Origin: Phycisphaerales bacterium
GTDB lineage: Bacteria > Planctomycetota > Phycisphaerae > Phycisphaerales > SM1A02
Direction of reading: 5' to 3'
Assembly: GCA_030748455.1 (NCBI GenBank)
Contig: JASMLY010000013.1
Span: 1 to 64,000 of the forward strand
Length of the DNA: 64,000 bases
The translations under genes were made by a program, and so were the position numbers. Below, piece after piece: positions 8,559 through 17,900 of this stretch (its first letter is position 1; each line of letters opens with the position of its first letter). The notes below the pieces were generated by a model. That model was not told where the DNA came from, ran no database searches, and worked only from the letters and a program-made list of their open reading frames with translations.

Positions 8559-9428
8559 ATGATTGCAGTTTTTTTTGCGACAATTTGTGCCGCCTCAATT
8601 GCCCCTCCCCCATTGTTTGGTGAGGATGTAGATGCCAATGGAACAAAGGGGCACGCAACAACAGACGTAACGAGCGACGTTGCATGGATCGGGCCTGCCC
8701 AAGAATTTCACATCATTGTCGCAATTACTCCAGATGTCGGCTGGCATACCTATTGGGAAAACCCTGGAGATAGCGGCGCACCAACTGAGATAGAGATCGA
8801 AGCACCTGAAGGGTACGTTGTTGGAGAGCCAATTTTCCCCCGCCCCGAAATATTTCGAACACAAGAAGAAACAACGTATGGGTATGGAAAACAAGCCGCG
8901 ATTTTTGTTCCGGTTAAAGCGCCAAGTTCAACACTTGATGGGCAGGCGGAATTCAAGGTCACAACCTCCTGGCTTGCGTGTAAAAAACGATGCGTGCAGG
9001 GAGAAAGTGAAACCAACTTCGTCCTTTCTGTTCGCACGTTCGAGGAGGGTCCATTGCGAAAAAGTACATCGCTCCCCCGATGGCAATCAGCGCTACCAAA
9101 ATCTCTAGAAGAACTAGAAAATGGAAGCGCACAAATACGCGGCACGATGCTAAAAATCACTGGGACGAGCGACGAAGCGTATGTAAGTTTTATCGGGATA
9201 GAAAAACCGGGTGTTCGGTTTTTGGGATTCCCAACTGTTACAAAACAAAACACCTTGTTCACACTTTCTACCCCAATCAGTTTAGACGCACTGAATGCGA
9301 ATGACGCCCCCTTTGAGGTGTCTGGTCTTTTGGTCATCGGGCGTGCTCAATCTGACCCATCTTTTAAAGTTACACTATTCGTTGACAATGAACACAAGCC
9401 ATATTTTGGCAGAGGAGACCACAAATGA
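8559..9428 (+). CDS. Secreted DsbD N-terminal (alpha)-like domain protein
   Basis: 289 residues with a signal-like N-terminus and AAGGAG before the ATG. The centre matches the periplasmic domain of DsbD/ScsB-type reductases: PDVGWHTYWENPGDSGAPTEIE, IFPRPEIF, TYGYGKQAAIFVPV and WLACKKRCVQGE with two Cys. In DsbD this domain passes electrons to periplasmic thiol proteins. The membrane domain of DsbD is absent. The stop overlaps the start of the next gene (ATGA), a thioredoxin-like protein, so the two probably form an envelope thiol-redox pair. Confidence 0.75.
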   Translation: MIAVFFATICAASIAPPPLFGEDVDANGTKGHATTDVTSDVAWIGPAQEFHIIVAITPDVGWHTYWENPGDSGAPTEIEIEAPEGYVVGEPIFPRPEIFRTQEETTYGYGKQAAIFVPVKAPSSTLDGQAEFKVTTSWLACKKRCVQGESETNFVLSVRTFEEGPLRKSTSLPRWQSALPKSLEELENGSAQIRGTMLKITGTSDEAYVSFIGIEKPGVRFLGFPTVTKQNTLFTLSTPISLDALNANDAPFEVSGLLVIGRAQSDPSFKVTLFVDNEHKPYFGRGDHK

Positions 9429-10147
9429 AAAACACAATCATGCACTCACTGTTGGCAGCGTCGTTTCTGACCACCATGGTTCTAGCACAACCCGCCGGGA
9501 TGGGCGGACCACCCAAAAAGCAAGAGGACAAAAAAGAGGTGCTCGCTGAAATTGGGAAACCCGCCCCCGCGTTCACCTTAGAAGATCAGTGGGGAACCAC
9601 ACACACGCTTGACGAATACGAAGGAAAAATTGTTGTTCTTGAATGGTTTAGCGAACGGTGTCCATATTGCAAACGAACGTGGGGCTCGGGCTTGATGCAG
9701 AAGGTCATAGAGGATCTTGGGAAAATGGATTCCGAAGTGGTGTATCTTGCGGTGAATTCAACTGGCAACCGTCCAAAGGAAGAAGTTATAGAAGGTGGAA
9801 AAGAATTTTTAGAAGAACTAAAAGTAGGCACACCGATTTTGTCAGATTACGATGGAGCAGTGGGCCATTCATACGGGGCAAAAACCACACCCCATATGTT
9901 TGTGATCGATACAGAGGGTGTACTTGCATACCACGGTGCGCTAAGTAGTGATCCACGAGGTAAAGAAGGCGCGGATGCAAAAACCCACGTTGTTCGGGCA
10001 GTTACACAACTCGAAGCTGGAGAGGAAGTCAAACCGAACTACGTAAAACCTTGGGGGTGTGGTGTGAAGTACGGCAAGGGCGGCGGAGGTACGGCAAAAG
10101 AAAAACGTAGGCCAAGGCGCGGTCCCGGCGCAATGGGTATGCCATAA
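9425..10147 (+). CDS. Secreted thioredoxin-like (AhpC/TSA, redoxin) protein
   Basis: 240 residues with a signal peptide ending VLAQ. The redoxin fold runs from about residue 42: IGKPAPAFTLEDQWG, VVLEWFSERCPYCKRTW with a CxxC active site, and TTPHMFVIDTEGVLAYHG with the cis-Pro loop. The tail is rich in Gly, Lys and Arg. It overlaps the upstream DsbD-alpha-like gene by 4 bases, which supports a shared role in thiol or peroxide chemistry outside the cytoplasm. Peroxidase and disulfide reductase activity cannot be told apart from sequence alone. Confidence 0.8.
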   Translation: MKNTIMHSLLAASFLTTMVLAQPAGMGGPPKKQEDKKEVLAEIGKPAPAFTLEDQWGTTHTLDEYEGKIVVLEWFSERCPYCKRTWGSGLMQKVIEDLGKMDSEVVYLAVNSTGNRPKEEVIEGGKEFLEELKVGTPILSDYDGAVGHSYGAKTTPHMFVIDTEGVLAYHGALSSDPRGKEGADAKTHVVRAVTQLEAGEEVKPNYVKPWGCGVKYGKGGGGTAKEKRRPRRGPGAMGMP

Positions 10148-10190
10148 CACAGCATTCCCTTTAGAAAAACGAAATGGGGGGTGCGTGTGT

Positions 10191-11327
10191 TTACTGTAGA
10201 TTCACAGGCATGACGACGTACGTGAAGTTGTTTCCACTCTTGATCAGCCCAGGTTTGGACGACTGTTTTAATTCCATCAAAATTTCATCTTCGCTGATAA
10301 CTTTGAGTGCGTCGATAATGTAAACGGGATTAAAACCGATCTCTAACTTTTCGCCAGAGAACCCACTTGTTGGAACTTCCACTTCAGCTTCTCCAGTTTC
10401 TGGAGCCCGACTGGTGATAGTGAGTTTGTCACCATCGAATACGAGGCGAACCCCCCGTGATTCTTCATTTGTCATGAGATGCGCGCGTCGTACAGCTCTT
10501 GTGAGTACATCGGTGCCAATCGTCACCTTTTGATCAAGGTCTTTTGGAATAACATCTTCAAATGGTGGAAACGTACCTTCAACCAAGTTGCTTGAAAGAG
10601 TCGAGGTCGAATTCGCCCCGCCATCGACGTGGAATATGACTCGTCCGTTGTCTATTTTGACCGAAACTACACCATCGTCTTGCAATAACCTGCGAAGCAA
10701 GACCATGGCTTTTGTAGGAACAATACACTGTTGGTTTTCTGTATCACCATCACACGTGCCGACACAGAGCGCTAAGCGGTGACCGTTTGTCGCAACAAGC
10801 CGCAACGTATTCCCTGTTCGATCGATAAGAACGCCATTGATGGCATATCGGCTGTGATCAGACGCGGCAGCGAACACTGTTTTTTCCATTAACCCTCGGA
10901 ATTGGTTTGAGTCTATTGTGAAATCAGGTTCTTCATTCTCGAACGTGGGTGTTTCCGGAGCTTCTGAAACAGGAAACCCAAACACCTTGAACCTTGAATC
11001 AGAAGATCGAACGAGAAGTGACTCACTGTCACTTGCGATCGTAATCGTGGCGTCATTACAACTTCGAGCGATTTGAGAAAACTTGTCAGCAGGGACAAGC
11101 GTATCCCCTTCATTCTGAAGGTCCACACGATCAAGTGTAAGTGAAAGAGAAACTTCTGCATCTGTCGCTGCTAGTTTCAAACGACCATCTTGTCCACTAA
11201 TACGAACGCATTGCAACGCTGGGGTAGGGGTTCGCGTTGCTACCACACCAGTGATGAGGGACATTGCTTCGACCAATGGGTCACGTTCACATACAGCTTT
11301 TAGGTTTGTTGCTTGTTTTACAGTCAT
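10191..11327 (-). CDS. dnaN: DNA polymerase III beta subunit (sliding clamp)
   Basis: 378 residues, near the family norm of about 370. The protein forms the ring that tethers polymerase to DNA. Three repeated clamp domains are recognisable, for example KLAATDAEVSLSLTL, LRLVATNGHRLALC and the C-terminal VMPVNLQ hydrophobic end. An AAGGA site lies just before the ATG. dnaA, recF and gyrB are not adjacent and no cluster of DnaA boxes is seen upstream, so this is not an obvious origin region. Confidence 0.92.
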   Translation of the reverse strand: MTVKQATNLKAVCERDPLVEAMSLITGVVATRTPTPALQCVRISGQDGRLKLAATDAEVSLSLTLDRVDLQNEGDTLVPADKFSQIARSCNDATITIASDSESLLVRSSDSRFKVFGFPVSEAPETPTFENEEPDFTIDSNQFRGLMEKTVFAAASDHSRYAINGVLIDRTGNTLRLVATNGHRLALCVGTCDGDTENQQCIVPTKAMVLLRRLLQDDGVVSVKIDNGRVIFHVDGGANSTSTLSSNLVEGTFPPFEDVIPKDLDQKVTIGTDVLTRAVRRAHLMTNEESRGVRLVFDGDKLTITSRAPETGEAEVEVPTSGFSGEKLEIGFNPVYIIDALKVISEDEILMELKQSSKPGLIKSGNNFTYVVMPVNLQ

Positions 11328-11618
11328 TTCTCAAATTCCTTCGCGACTTCACACTACACCAAAGGTGTTTCTAAAGGCAACACATCTAGTGAAGCGTCAC
11401 CACATTGGTGAGTGTACCAAGAGATGACCCTTTCCTACTGAACATTCACCTTTTTTCACATTTTCCCATTGATGAACAGGGCACTCCATGGGATACTGCA
11501 GCCTCAATTGCAGAGGTGGTTTTTGCAGGAAATTACGCTCCCAAGTCCTCAGCAACACGTTTTGACAGATCTAAAATACAGGTCGTAGGCACTACCCCCA
11601 AGGAAGGAAATAGCCACC
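11328..11618 (+). other. Intergenic region between dnaN and tkt
   Basis: 291 bases between divergent genes. A TTGACA at 11562-11567 may be the -35 of tkt, but its matching -10 (about TAGGCA, 11586-11591) is poor. A 74-codon frame from GTG at 11405 overlaps tkt and looks like chance. I see no other structure. Confidence 0.4.
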
Positions 11619-13583
11619 ATGTCATTTGAAGCAGCAATTCATGCAAGAGCCATCAAACTCGGCGGCATGTCTCTAGAAATGTGCGCAGAATCAGGCAGTG
11701 GCCATCCAACTTCTGCTCTCAGTATTGGACACCTCGTTTCTGTTTTGATGTACCGCACGATGCGGTGGCTCCCAAACGACCCCTCAAACCCCACCTCTGA
11801 CAGACTTGTTCTCTCAGAAGGCCACGCTGTGCCCGCTGTTTATGCGGCGCTTGCAGATATTGGTGCGACAGTTGAGTGGAACGGTGAGCCAGTGCAACTC
11901 ACACCTGAACACCTTAAGACGTTGCGGGTTGATGACTCACCTCTTGATGGGCACCCAAACCCAGAGGAAGGAGTTCGATTTTTTGATGCAGCGACAGGAT
12001 CGCTAGGGCAGGGTCTTTCTGTTGCAGCCGGCGTGGCTTTGGCGGCAAGGGCGGATGAAACTGGTCGTACTGTGTATTGCATTATTGGTGACGGTGAATC
12101 ACGTGAGGGGCAAATCACAGAAGCACTTGATTTCATCATGGACGAATCTCTTACAAATGTACTTCCAATTTTTAATTGCAATCAATATGGTCAGGCTGGG
12201 GAAGTGAGCGAACAACAGTCACCCGAGCGATTGGCCGCAAAACTTGAGGCATTTGGTTTTGAAGTTGCCCGAATCGACGGGCACAGTCCCAACGCGATCA
12301 AAGAAGTGGTAGATCGATTTAACACAAGTGGACGTACCCAACCAATGGCGGTTGTTGCCAAGACAGTAAAAGGCTGGGGAGTTCCAATGTTGCAAGGAGG
12401 TAACTGGCACGGCAAACCTGTTTCAGGCAGTGAACTGGAAAACGCCCTCGCAGAACTCAGGCAAACAGGACTCAAGCTCACATCTTCATTAGCAACAAAC
12501 ACCATTGCAATTCCTACACCACCAGAAAACACTGGTGCGACGACTGAACCCTCTGCACCAATGACGTTCAGAGAAGCGATGGCTCGGTGGGACATGACGT
12601 CTGTTTTACAATCTGGAAAAATGGCCACACGCCGTGCGTACGGTATCGCTCTTCGAGCGCTTGGTTACACAAACAAGGATGTGTGGGCCGTTGATGCAGA
12701 TGTGAGCAATTCAACGTTTAGTAACGTGTTTGGGAACGACGCATCCTTGAGCGATCGGTTTGTCGAGTGCAAAATTGCTGAACAAAACATGTACTCTGTC
12801 GGCGCTGGTTTGAGTGCTGCTGGGAAAATTCCGTTTTGCTCAACATTTTCTAAATTCATTACTCGGGGGTACGATCAAATAGAAATGGCGATCAACTCGG
12901 GTGCTAACATTAAAATTGTTGGCTCTCACAGCGGCATTTCTCTTGCGGCTGATGGACCAAGTCAAATGTCCTTGCCAGACGTTGCGTGGTTTAGAAGTTT
13001 TGGAACAATGAAGGATCACCACGGACAACCTGGCTGTTATGTTCTCCAGCCATCAGACGCTTGGGGAGCATACGCATTGACACAAAAAATGGCTGAGCAT
13101 CAAGGGTGCTGCTACCTTCGAACATTCCGACCAGACGTTGAAATGATTTATAATCAAAACACAGAATTTGAACTCGGCGGAATGGAAGTGTTGACTGAAG
13201 GTCGAGACCTCCTTGTTGTTTCTGCGGGGTACATGGTGCATGAATGTAACAAGGCGTTAGACGAACTTGATCGAATAGGTGTTGATGCGACACTTCTCGA
13301 CCTCTATAGTCTGCCGTTTGATGAAGAGCGGCTTCTCGATTTAGTCAATGAAAACAACGGGAACGTCTTGGTTGTGGAAGATAATTATGGCGCTGGTCTT
13401 GGGTCGGCTGTTTCTGATGCATGCGCAACGTCTGGTGATGCGTTCACTGTAAAGCAAATGTTTGTAAAGCGAATTCCAAAATCAGCAAGAACACCAGAAT
13501 CAATTTTAAAAATGTGTGGCTTGCACTACACAGATATTACAAACACAGCAGCATCGTTACTTGGAGTGCACGCAACACATTAA
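11619..13583 (+). CDS. tkt: Transketolase
   Basis: 654 residues, full length. Moves two-carbon units between sugar phosphates in the pentose phosphate pathway, using thiamine diphosphate. The N-terminal half has the diphosphate-binding motif (IIGDGESREGQI) and GHPTSALS near the start. The pyrimidine-binding domain begins near residue 320 (FVECKIAEQNMYSVGAGL with the catalytic Glu; HSGISLAADGPSQMSLPD). A C-terminal transketolase domain follows. AAGGAAGGAAA precedes the ATG. Ferritin follows after 9 bases. Confidence 0.95.
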   Translation: MSFEAAIHARAIKLGGMSLEMCAESGSGHPTSALSIGHLVSVLMYRTMRWLPNDPSNPTSDRLVLSEGHAVPAVYAALADIGATVEWNGEPVQLTPEHLKTLRVDDSPLDGHPNPEEGVRFFDAATGSLGQGLSVAAGVALAARADETGRTVYCIIGDGESREGQITEALDFIMDESLTNVLPIFNCNQYGQAGEVSEQQSPERLAAKLEAFGFEVARIDGHSPNAIKEVVDRFNTSGRTQPMAVVAKTVKGWGVPMLQGGNWHGKPVSGSELENALAELRQTGLKLTSSLATNTIAIPTPPENTGATTEPSAPMTFREAMARWDMTSVLQSGKMATRRAYGIALRALGYTNKDVWAVDADVSNSTFSNVFGNDASLSDRFVECKIAEQNMYSVGAGLSAAGKIPFCSTFSKFITRGYDQIEMAINSGANIKIVGSHSGISLAADGPSQMSLPDVAWFRSFGTMKDHHGQPGCYVLQPSDAWGAYALTQKMAEHQGCCYLRTFRPDVEMIYNQNTEFELGGMEVLTEGRDLLVVSAGYMVHECNKALDELDRIGVDATLLDLYSLPFDEERLLDLVNENNGNVLVVEDNYGAGLGSAVSDACATSGDAFTVKQMFVKRIPKSARTPESILKMCGLHYTDITNTAASLLGVHATH

Positions 13584-13592
13584 GGATCAACA

Positions 13593-14075
13593 ATGGAAAG
13601 TCAACAATTACAAAAACTGCTTAACGAACAAATCACTAATGAACTAGGCGCAGAAATGCAATACTTGGCGATGTCGTGTTGGTTCGAAAAAGAAAACCTT
13701 CACGGTATTGCCAACTGGTTTAAAAACCAAGCGAGCGAAGAACATGGACACGCAATGAAAATTGTTTCAATGATGAACGAATGGGACTTGCCCATAGTTC
13801 TAAAGAGTCCCCCCAACCCTACGACTGATTTTGATTCCGCAGAAACAATCTTTGGCGCCGCGCTTCAACACGAACAAAAGGTGACGAGCCAAATTAAAGA
13901 CATCTTTGCACTCGCTAGAGAAGAGTCTGCTTGGCACGTTGAGGTTGGTTTTCAGTGGTTCATCACCGAACAGGTAGAAGAAGAGGTTACCGCCCGAGAC
14001 AATTTGGCAAAAATCAAAATGGTTGGAAATGATCTGGCGGCCCTACTTGAGTTTGACCGACATCTCACAACATAA
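13593..14075 (+). CDS. ftnA: Ferritin
   Basis: 160 residues, the non-heme ferritin size. It stores iron as ferric oxide in a 24-subunit shell. Ferroxidase residues are in place: the Glu in NELGAEMQYLAM, Glu and His in ASEEHGHAMK, and the later Glu residues in FGAALQHEQ and EQVEEEVTARD. It starts 9 bases after tkt and ends 2 bases before nfo, so these three genes are probably cotranscribed. Pairing with a DNA repair gene would fit protection from iron-driven oxidative damage, but that is inference. Confidence 0.92.
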   Translation: MESQQLQKLLNEQITNELGAEMQYLAMSCWFEKENLHGIANWFKNQASEEHGHAMKIVSMMNEWDLPIVLKSPPNPTTDFDSAETIFGAALQHEQKVTSQIKDIFALAREESAWHVEVGFQWFITEQVEEEVTARDNLAKIKMVGNDLAALLEFDRHLTT

Positions 14076-14077
14076 TC

Positions 14078-15004
14078 TTGTTTGGTTCACACTTGTCGAT
14101 TGCTGGGGGATTGCACCACGCCCTTGTTGGGGCAAAGAGCCAAGGCATGGACTGCGTGCAAATATTTACGAAGAACCAGCGGCGGTGGAAGGTACAACCG
14201 CTTCTTGAAGAAGCTATTCAACAGTGGTTCTCTTGTTTGAAAGACAATGGTTGGGAAAACACGAATCGGGTTGTCAGCCACAACAGTTATCTTGTGAATC
14301 TTGCTTCACCCAATTTGGAGTCTCGTAAAAAATCAATAGAACTTCAACGAGAAGAGATAGAGCGGTGCGAACAACTTGGTATCCCTTCGCTTGTTTCTCA
14401 CCCTGGGGCGAGGCTTGGAACGCCAAGAAAAACAACCGAAAAAAACAAACTGGGCGAGCCCCCAACAAAAGAGGAGTTGGAAGGACTCAAACGTATTGCA
14501 CAATCGATTGATCAGTTGCACAAGGAGTTGCCGCGATACAACACAAAGATTTGCCTTGAAACAACCGTTGGTTCGGGTACAAATCTTGGATACGATTTTC
14601 AACACCTCTCTATCATTCGAAATGAGGTGAAGGACCCCGAGCGAATCGCATTTTGTTTTGATACCTGTCATGTGGTTGCTGCTGGGTATGGAATGCAAAC
14701 AAACGCAACAGCGGAATCTGTTCTCCAAGAATTCGATGCGGTTGTCGGGCTTCAACACATCAACGTGTTTCACTTTAATGACTCGGCCAAGGCGGTTGGT
14801 TCAAGGAAAGATCGCCACTCGCATATAGGCGAAGGGGCGTGTGGTCGCTCCTGTTTTCGATCGATTGTGAAGCGAACGCAGTTTGACGATATCCCCAAAA
14901 TACTCGAAACCTCGAAAGAAGCGAACAAAAAGGGTGTGTGTATGGATTTGGTGAACATCAAAAAACTGCGATCTATGCAGACAAGAACAAGAAAGCGACG
15001 ATAA
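14078..15004 (+). CDS. nfo: Endonuclease IV (AP endonuclease)
   Basis: 308 residues. Cuts DNA at abasic sites in base-excision repair using three zinc ions. The TIM-barrel motifs are visible: GSHLSIAGGL at the N-terminus, QIFTKNQRRW, SHNSYLVNLASP, LVSHPGARLG, ICLETTVGSGTNLG, CFDTCHVVAAGY, HFNDSAKAVGSRKDRHSHIGEG. The start is TTG at 14078, two bases after the ferritin stop, giving the expected FGSHLSIAGG beginning. Slightly longer than the usual 280-290 residues. Confidence 0.93.
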   Translation: MFGSHLSIAGGLHHALVGAKSQGMDCVQIFTKNQRRWKVQPLLEEAIQQWFSCLKDNGWENTNRVVSHNSYLVNLASPNLESRKKSIELQREEIERCEQLGIPSLVSHPGARLGTPRKTTEKNKLGEPPTKEELEGLKRIAQSIDQLHKELPRYNTKICLETTVGSGTNLGYDFQHLSIIRNEVKDPERIAFCFDTCHVVAAGYGMQTNATAESVLQEFDAVVGLQHINVFHFNDSAKAVGSRKDRHSHIGEGACGRSCFRSIVKRTQFDDIPKILETSKEANKKGVCMDLVNIKKLRSMQTRTRKRR

Positions 15005-15034
15005 AACCCGTTTCTAGGTACCCTACCCACCCCT

Positions 15035-16048
15035 ATGCACTCTTTCTCCATGCTCAAGGTTTGTTCTCTGTTTTTTGCAACCCCAATACTGCTTGTTGGT
15101 TGTCACGCAATTGCTCCACAAACTGAACGTGATCCAAGTGTTGCCACAGTAGAAATGACTGTTCCCCAAGAGGTCACAGTGACAGCAGCAGAAATTGCTC
15201 TCGAACATGGAGATTACGAAGAAGCGATGCGTCTGTTTCGCGAGGTGCTTGACGATAACCCCGTCGCGACCGAGGCGTTCGTCGGGATGGGCGACATTTA
15301 CTTAGCGAAAAAAGAGTGGAGTCAAGCGGAACCAGTTTTTGCTCGCGCGGCGAAACTAGATCCACGAAATTTTGAAGCACAATATGGACACGGTGTTTCG
15401 TTGCAGATGATGAAACGATTTGTTGAGGCAATTCGGGCATATCACAGAGCACTCACCATAAACCCAGAAGATGTTGGTGCGAATCTCAATATTGCCACGA
15501 CGTACTTACAAATGGGTCGACCTAAAAGCGCTGTGGTTTTTGCAGAGCGGGCGGTCGAAGTGTGTGGAGAAGAAGCCCCTGCTCATATCACACTTGCAGC
15601 AACGTACCAATTGCTCGGCCAATTAGACGACGCGCTAGCCGAATACATTACCGCAGCAGAGTTGATGAATGAACCATCACCACAGTTGATGCGAAACATC
15701 ATTTATTTGTTAACGCAAGAAAAGCGATATCGAGAGGTTGTGAACACAACAGAACAACTTGTTCGCGTTGACCCGTCAACAGATTCCTACGAACAACTTG
15801 GTTGGGCCCAGTTTCGTCTTGGCGATTACAACGCATCGAAAGCAGCGTACAGTACAGCCGTGGAGTTTGACGAAGAAAATTGGCGTGCGATGAATGGCAT
15901 TGGTGTTAATTCGCTGAACAGTTGGCTGTTAAGCGACAAAAAAAATCACGATGCCTATATAAATGCCAGAACCGCATTTAGAAATTCTTTGGAATTAAAC
16001 CCCGACCAACCAAAAGTAATCACAATCGTTTTGCGGTATGGTTTATAA
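15035..16048 (+). CDS. TPR-repeat lipoprotein
   Basis: 337 residues. A lipoprotein signal ends LLVGC. From about residue 50 come repeated 34-residue TPR helices (DYEEAMRLFREVLDDNPVATEAFVGMGDIY; RFVEAIRAYHRALTINPEDVGANLN). These make a protein-binding scaffold on the periplasmic side of a membrane. The partner is unknown. TACCCT sits 10 bases before the ATG and no Shine-Dalgarno is seen; a start at 15050 (MLKVCS) is also possible. It overlaps queF by 11 bases. Confidence 0.75.
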   Translation: MHSFSMLKVCSLFFATPILLVGCHAIAPQTERDPSVATVEMTVPQEVTVTAAEIALEHGDYEEAMRLFREVLDDNPVATEAFVGMGDIYLAKKEWSQAEPVFARAAKLDPRNFEAQYGHGVSLQMMKRFVEAIRAYHRALTINPEDVGANLNIATTYLQMGRPKSAVVFAERAVEVCGEEAPAHITLAATYQLLGQLDDALAEYITAAELMNEPSPQLMRNIIYLLTQEKRYREVVNTTEQLVRVDPSTDSYEQLGWAQFRLGDYNASKAAYSTAVEFDEENWRAMNGIGVNSLNSWLLSDKKNHDAYINARTAFRNSLELNPDQPKVITIVLRYGL

Positions 16049-16409
16049 CATGCCAGACGCAAGCCTTTTAGAGACATTCGATTCACCAACCACCACCCCC
16101 TTCTTGATCGAGCATGTAAACGAGGAGTTCACCTCTGTTTGCCCAGTGACGGGTCATCCTGATTTCGGCACCATAACGCTTCGATATGAACCAAACAAAT
16201 TGTGTGTAGAACTCAAAAGTTTGAAGTTGTATTACCAATCTTTTCGTAACGAAGGTATTTATTACGAGGCTGTTACAAACCAAATACGCGACGACCTTAC
16301 CGCTTGTACAAAACCCAATTGGTTACAAATCATTACGTCTTGGAAGGGACGCGGTGGAATTCGCAGCACGATTACTGCGGTACACGGCGAAGTACCCACG
16401 AGTTCATGA
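16038..16409 (+). CDS. queF: NADPH-dependent 7-cyano-7-deazaguanine reductase
   Basis: 123 residues from the ATG at 16038, 119 from 16050; the short, single-domain QueF type. Reduces preQ0 to preQ1 in queuosine synthesis. The active-site Cys is in TSVCPVTGHPDFGT and the family motif ELKSLKLYYQSFRNEG is complete. The start lies inside the end of the TPR gene. Other queuosine genes are not in the window. Confidence 0.92.
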   Translation: MVYNMPDASLLETFDSPTTTPFLIEHVNEEFTSVCPVTGHPDFGTITLRYEPNKLCVELKSLKLYYQSFRNEGIYYEAVTNQIRDDLTACTKPNWLQIITSWKGRGGIRSTITAVHGEVPTSS

Positions 16410-16432
16410 CTCTTTGCTCCCACCGCAAAACC

Positions 16433-17035
16433 ATGAAGATTCTTTTTGCTACATCAAACTCGCACAAACTTGATGAGGTTCGGGCAATTCTTGGTGAGGG
16501 CGGCATTGAGGTTGTTGGACTATGCGGTGCCCAACTACAGATTGAGGAGCCTGTTGAAGACGCCAAGACGTTTGCGGGTAACGCAAGGATCAAAGCGAAG
16601 GCATATGCAAAGGCAACGGGAACAATGTGTATGGCGGATGATTCTGGCCTCGTTGTAGACGCACTTGATGGAGAACCTGGGGTGTATTCAGCAAGGTACG
16701 CTGGGATTGGAAACACGCGGGAAGAGCGTGATGCCGCGAACAACAAACTATTACTCAAAAAACTAAAGGGAATAGATGCGTCATTTCCCGCAGCAAGATT
16801 TGTCTGTTCACTTTGTGTTTCAGATCCAAACGGTGACATTGTTGCAGAAGCAGAAGGCACTTTTGATGGAGTGATTACTTCTGAACCAAGGGGAAGCAAT
16901 GGTTTTGGGTACGACCCACTTCTATACCTACCAGATGTAGAACTGACAAGCGCGGAACTTTCGACAAAGGCGAAAAACGCGCGATCTCACCGCCACGCCG
17001 CTTTGCAAAAAATTATCCCGATGATCGTACGGTAA
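16433..17035 (+). CDS. rdgB: XTP/dITP diphosphatase (HAM1/RdgB family)
   Basis: 200 residues from the ATG at 16433, which gives the classic beginning MKILFATSNSHKLDEVRAIL. Hydrolyses non-canonical purine triphosphates so they do not enter nucleic acids. FAGNARIKAKAYA, ADDSGLVVDALDGEPGVYSARY and GSNGFGYDPLLYLP are all present. It follows queF by 23 bases. Its end overlaps the convergent phosphoesterase gene by 23 bases. Confidence 0.93.
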   Translation: MKILFATSNSHKLDEVRAILGEGGIEVVGLCGAQLQIEEPVEDAKTFAGNARIKAKAYAKATGTMCMADDSGLVVDALDGEPGVYSARYAGIGNTREERDAANNKLLLKKLKGIDASFPAARFVCSLCVSDPNGDIVAEAEGTFDGVITSEPRGSNGFGYDPLLYLPDVELTSAELSTKAKNARSHRHAALQKIIPMIVR

Positions 17036-17861
17036 GAACAGCAACTTCTGCTGGGCAGTTAATGCGAAGTGGAAACCAAGCGCCGACTCCGACTGTTACG
17101 AACAGCCTACTTTTATCCATTTCGTATAGACCGTTTGAATGTTTGTGCGCAACCGCTAGATTAGAGCCCGGTTTATCGCGTAGGGCAAGTTGCCCACCGT
17201 GCGTGTGACCGGAAAGTGTTAAAGCAACTCGTTGTTTTGCTGCTGCCCGAAAAGCTTTTGGATTGTGAGACAAAAGAAGATGTGTTTCCTCATTGCACAC
17301 TCGCGTAACTTTTGAACTGCATTTCTTTTGTGATTTTGCCCAGTCAATTCCAGCAACATGCAACCGTTCCCCGTTGTGAATAATCGTGCACGTCGCATCC
17401 CTCAGCAGTGAAATACCAACATCTAACGCCATTCTGCTTACAGTTGATGCGCAATCAAGCTCATCATGATTTCCGAGTACGAGTGTCGTACCAAGAGGAG
17501 CGCCTATGTTTGCCATTGCTTCAAAGAGTGGCATCGCCCCAGTTGCGTGTAGGTCAACAATGTCACCAGTACATGCCACAAGGTCGGGTTCTTCGTCTTG
17601 CAACATTTGCACTGCTGCGAGCGCTCGTTCCATTGGCATTAAATCGCCAAGATGAAAGTCACTGATGTGTCCAATGCGAAGCCCGTCAAATGCTTTGGGC
17701 CACAGCGGCGCAAAAATTTCTGTGTGCGTAACCGCCACTCGTTGATCAAAATGTTTTCGAAACAACCTCCCTTTACTCAACTTGTTTGGTCCACTCGTAA
17801 AGAGCATGTGCCGCATTTTTGCTCTGCGATATTTGTTCGATGGTTTGTCCGATGCTCTCAT
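17013..17861 (-). CDS. Metallophosphoesterase (YkuE/calcineurin-like)
   Basis: 282 residues. The two-metal phosphoesterase motifs appear in order: ISDFHLGD, CTGDIVDLH, LGNHDELD, LLLSHNP and LSGHTHGGQL. The last matches the YkuE-like branch, some of which act on lipid A or UDP-sugar lipids. No signal peptide is obvious, and the first 45 residues are basic and possibly unstructured. The 3' end overlaps rdgB on the other strand. TACAAA lies 7 bases before the ATG. The substrate is unknown. Confidence 0.8.
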   Translation of the reverse strand: MRASDKPSNKYRRAKMRHMLFTSGPNKLSKGRLFRKHFDQRVAVTHTEIFAPLWPKAFDGLRIGHISDFHLGDLMPMERALAAVQMLQDEEPDLVACTGDIVDLHATGAMPLFEAMANIGAPLGTTLVLGNHDELDCASTVSRMALDVGISLLRDATCTIIHNGERLHVAGIDWAKSQKKCSSKVTRVCNEETHLLLSHNPKAFRAAAKQRVALTLSGHTHGGQLALRDKPGSNLAVAHKHSNGLYEMDKSRLFVTVGVGAWFPLRINCPAEVAVLTVRSSG

Positions 17862-17900
17862 GAGTATGTTTGTACGATTTTGAGTTTCTTGAGGTTCTGC

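Noticed and set aside
8497..8685. N-terminal extension of the rhodanese lipoprotein frame
   Set aside because: It is basic and would bury the lipoprotein signal, and it overlaps the start of the divergent DsbD-alpha-like gene.
11328..11618. Replication origin next to dnaN
   Set aside because: No DnaA-box cluster, no AT-rich unwinding element and no dnaA nearby.
11405..11629. 74-codon open frame between dnaN and tkt, starting with GTG
   Set aside because: It runs into the tkt start, has no ribosome site, signal or recognisable motif, and tkt has its own strong AAGGAAGGAAA site.
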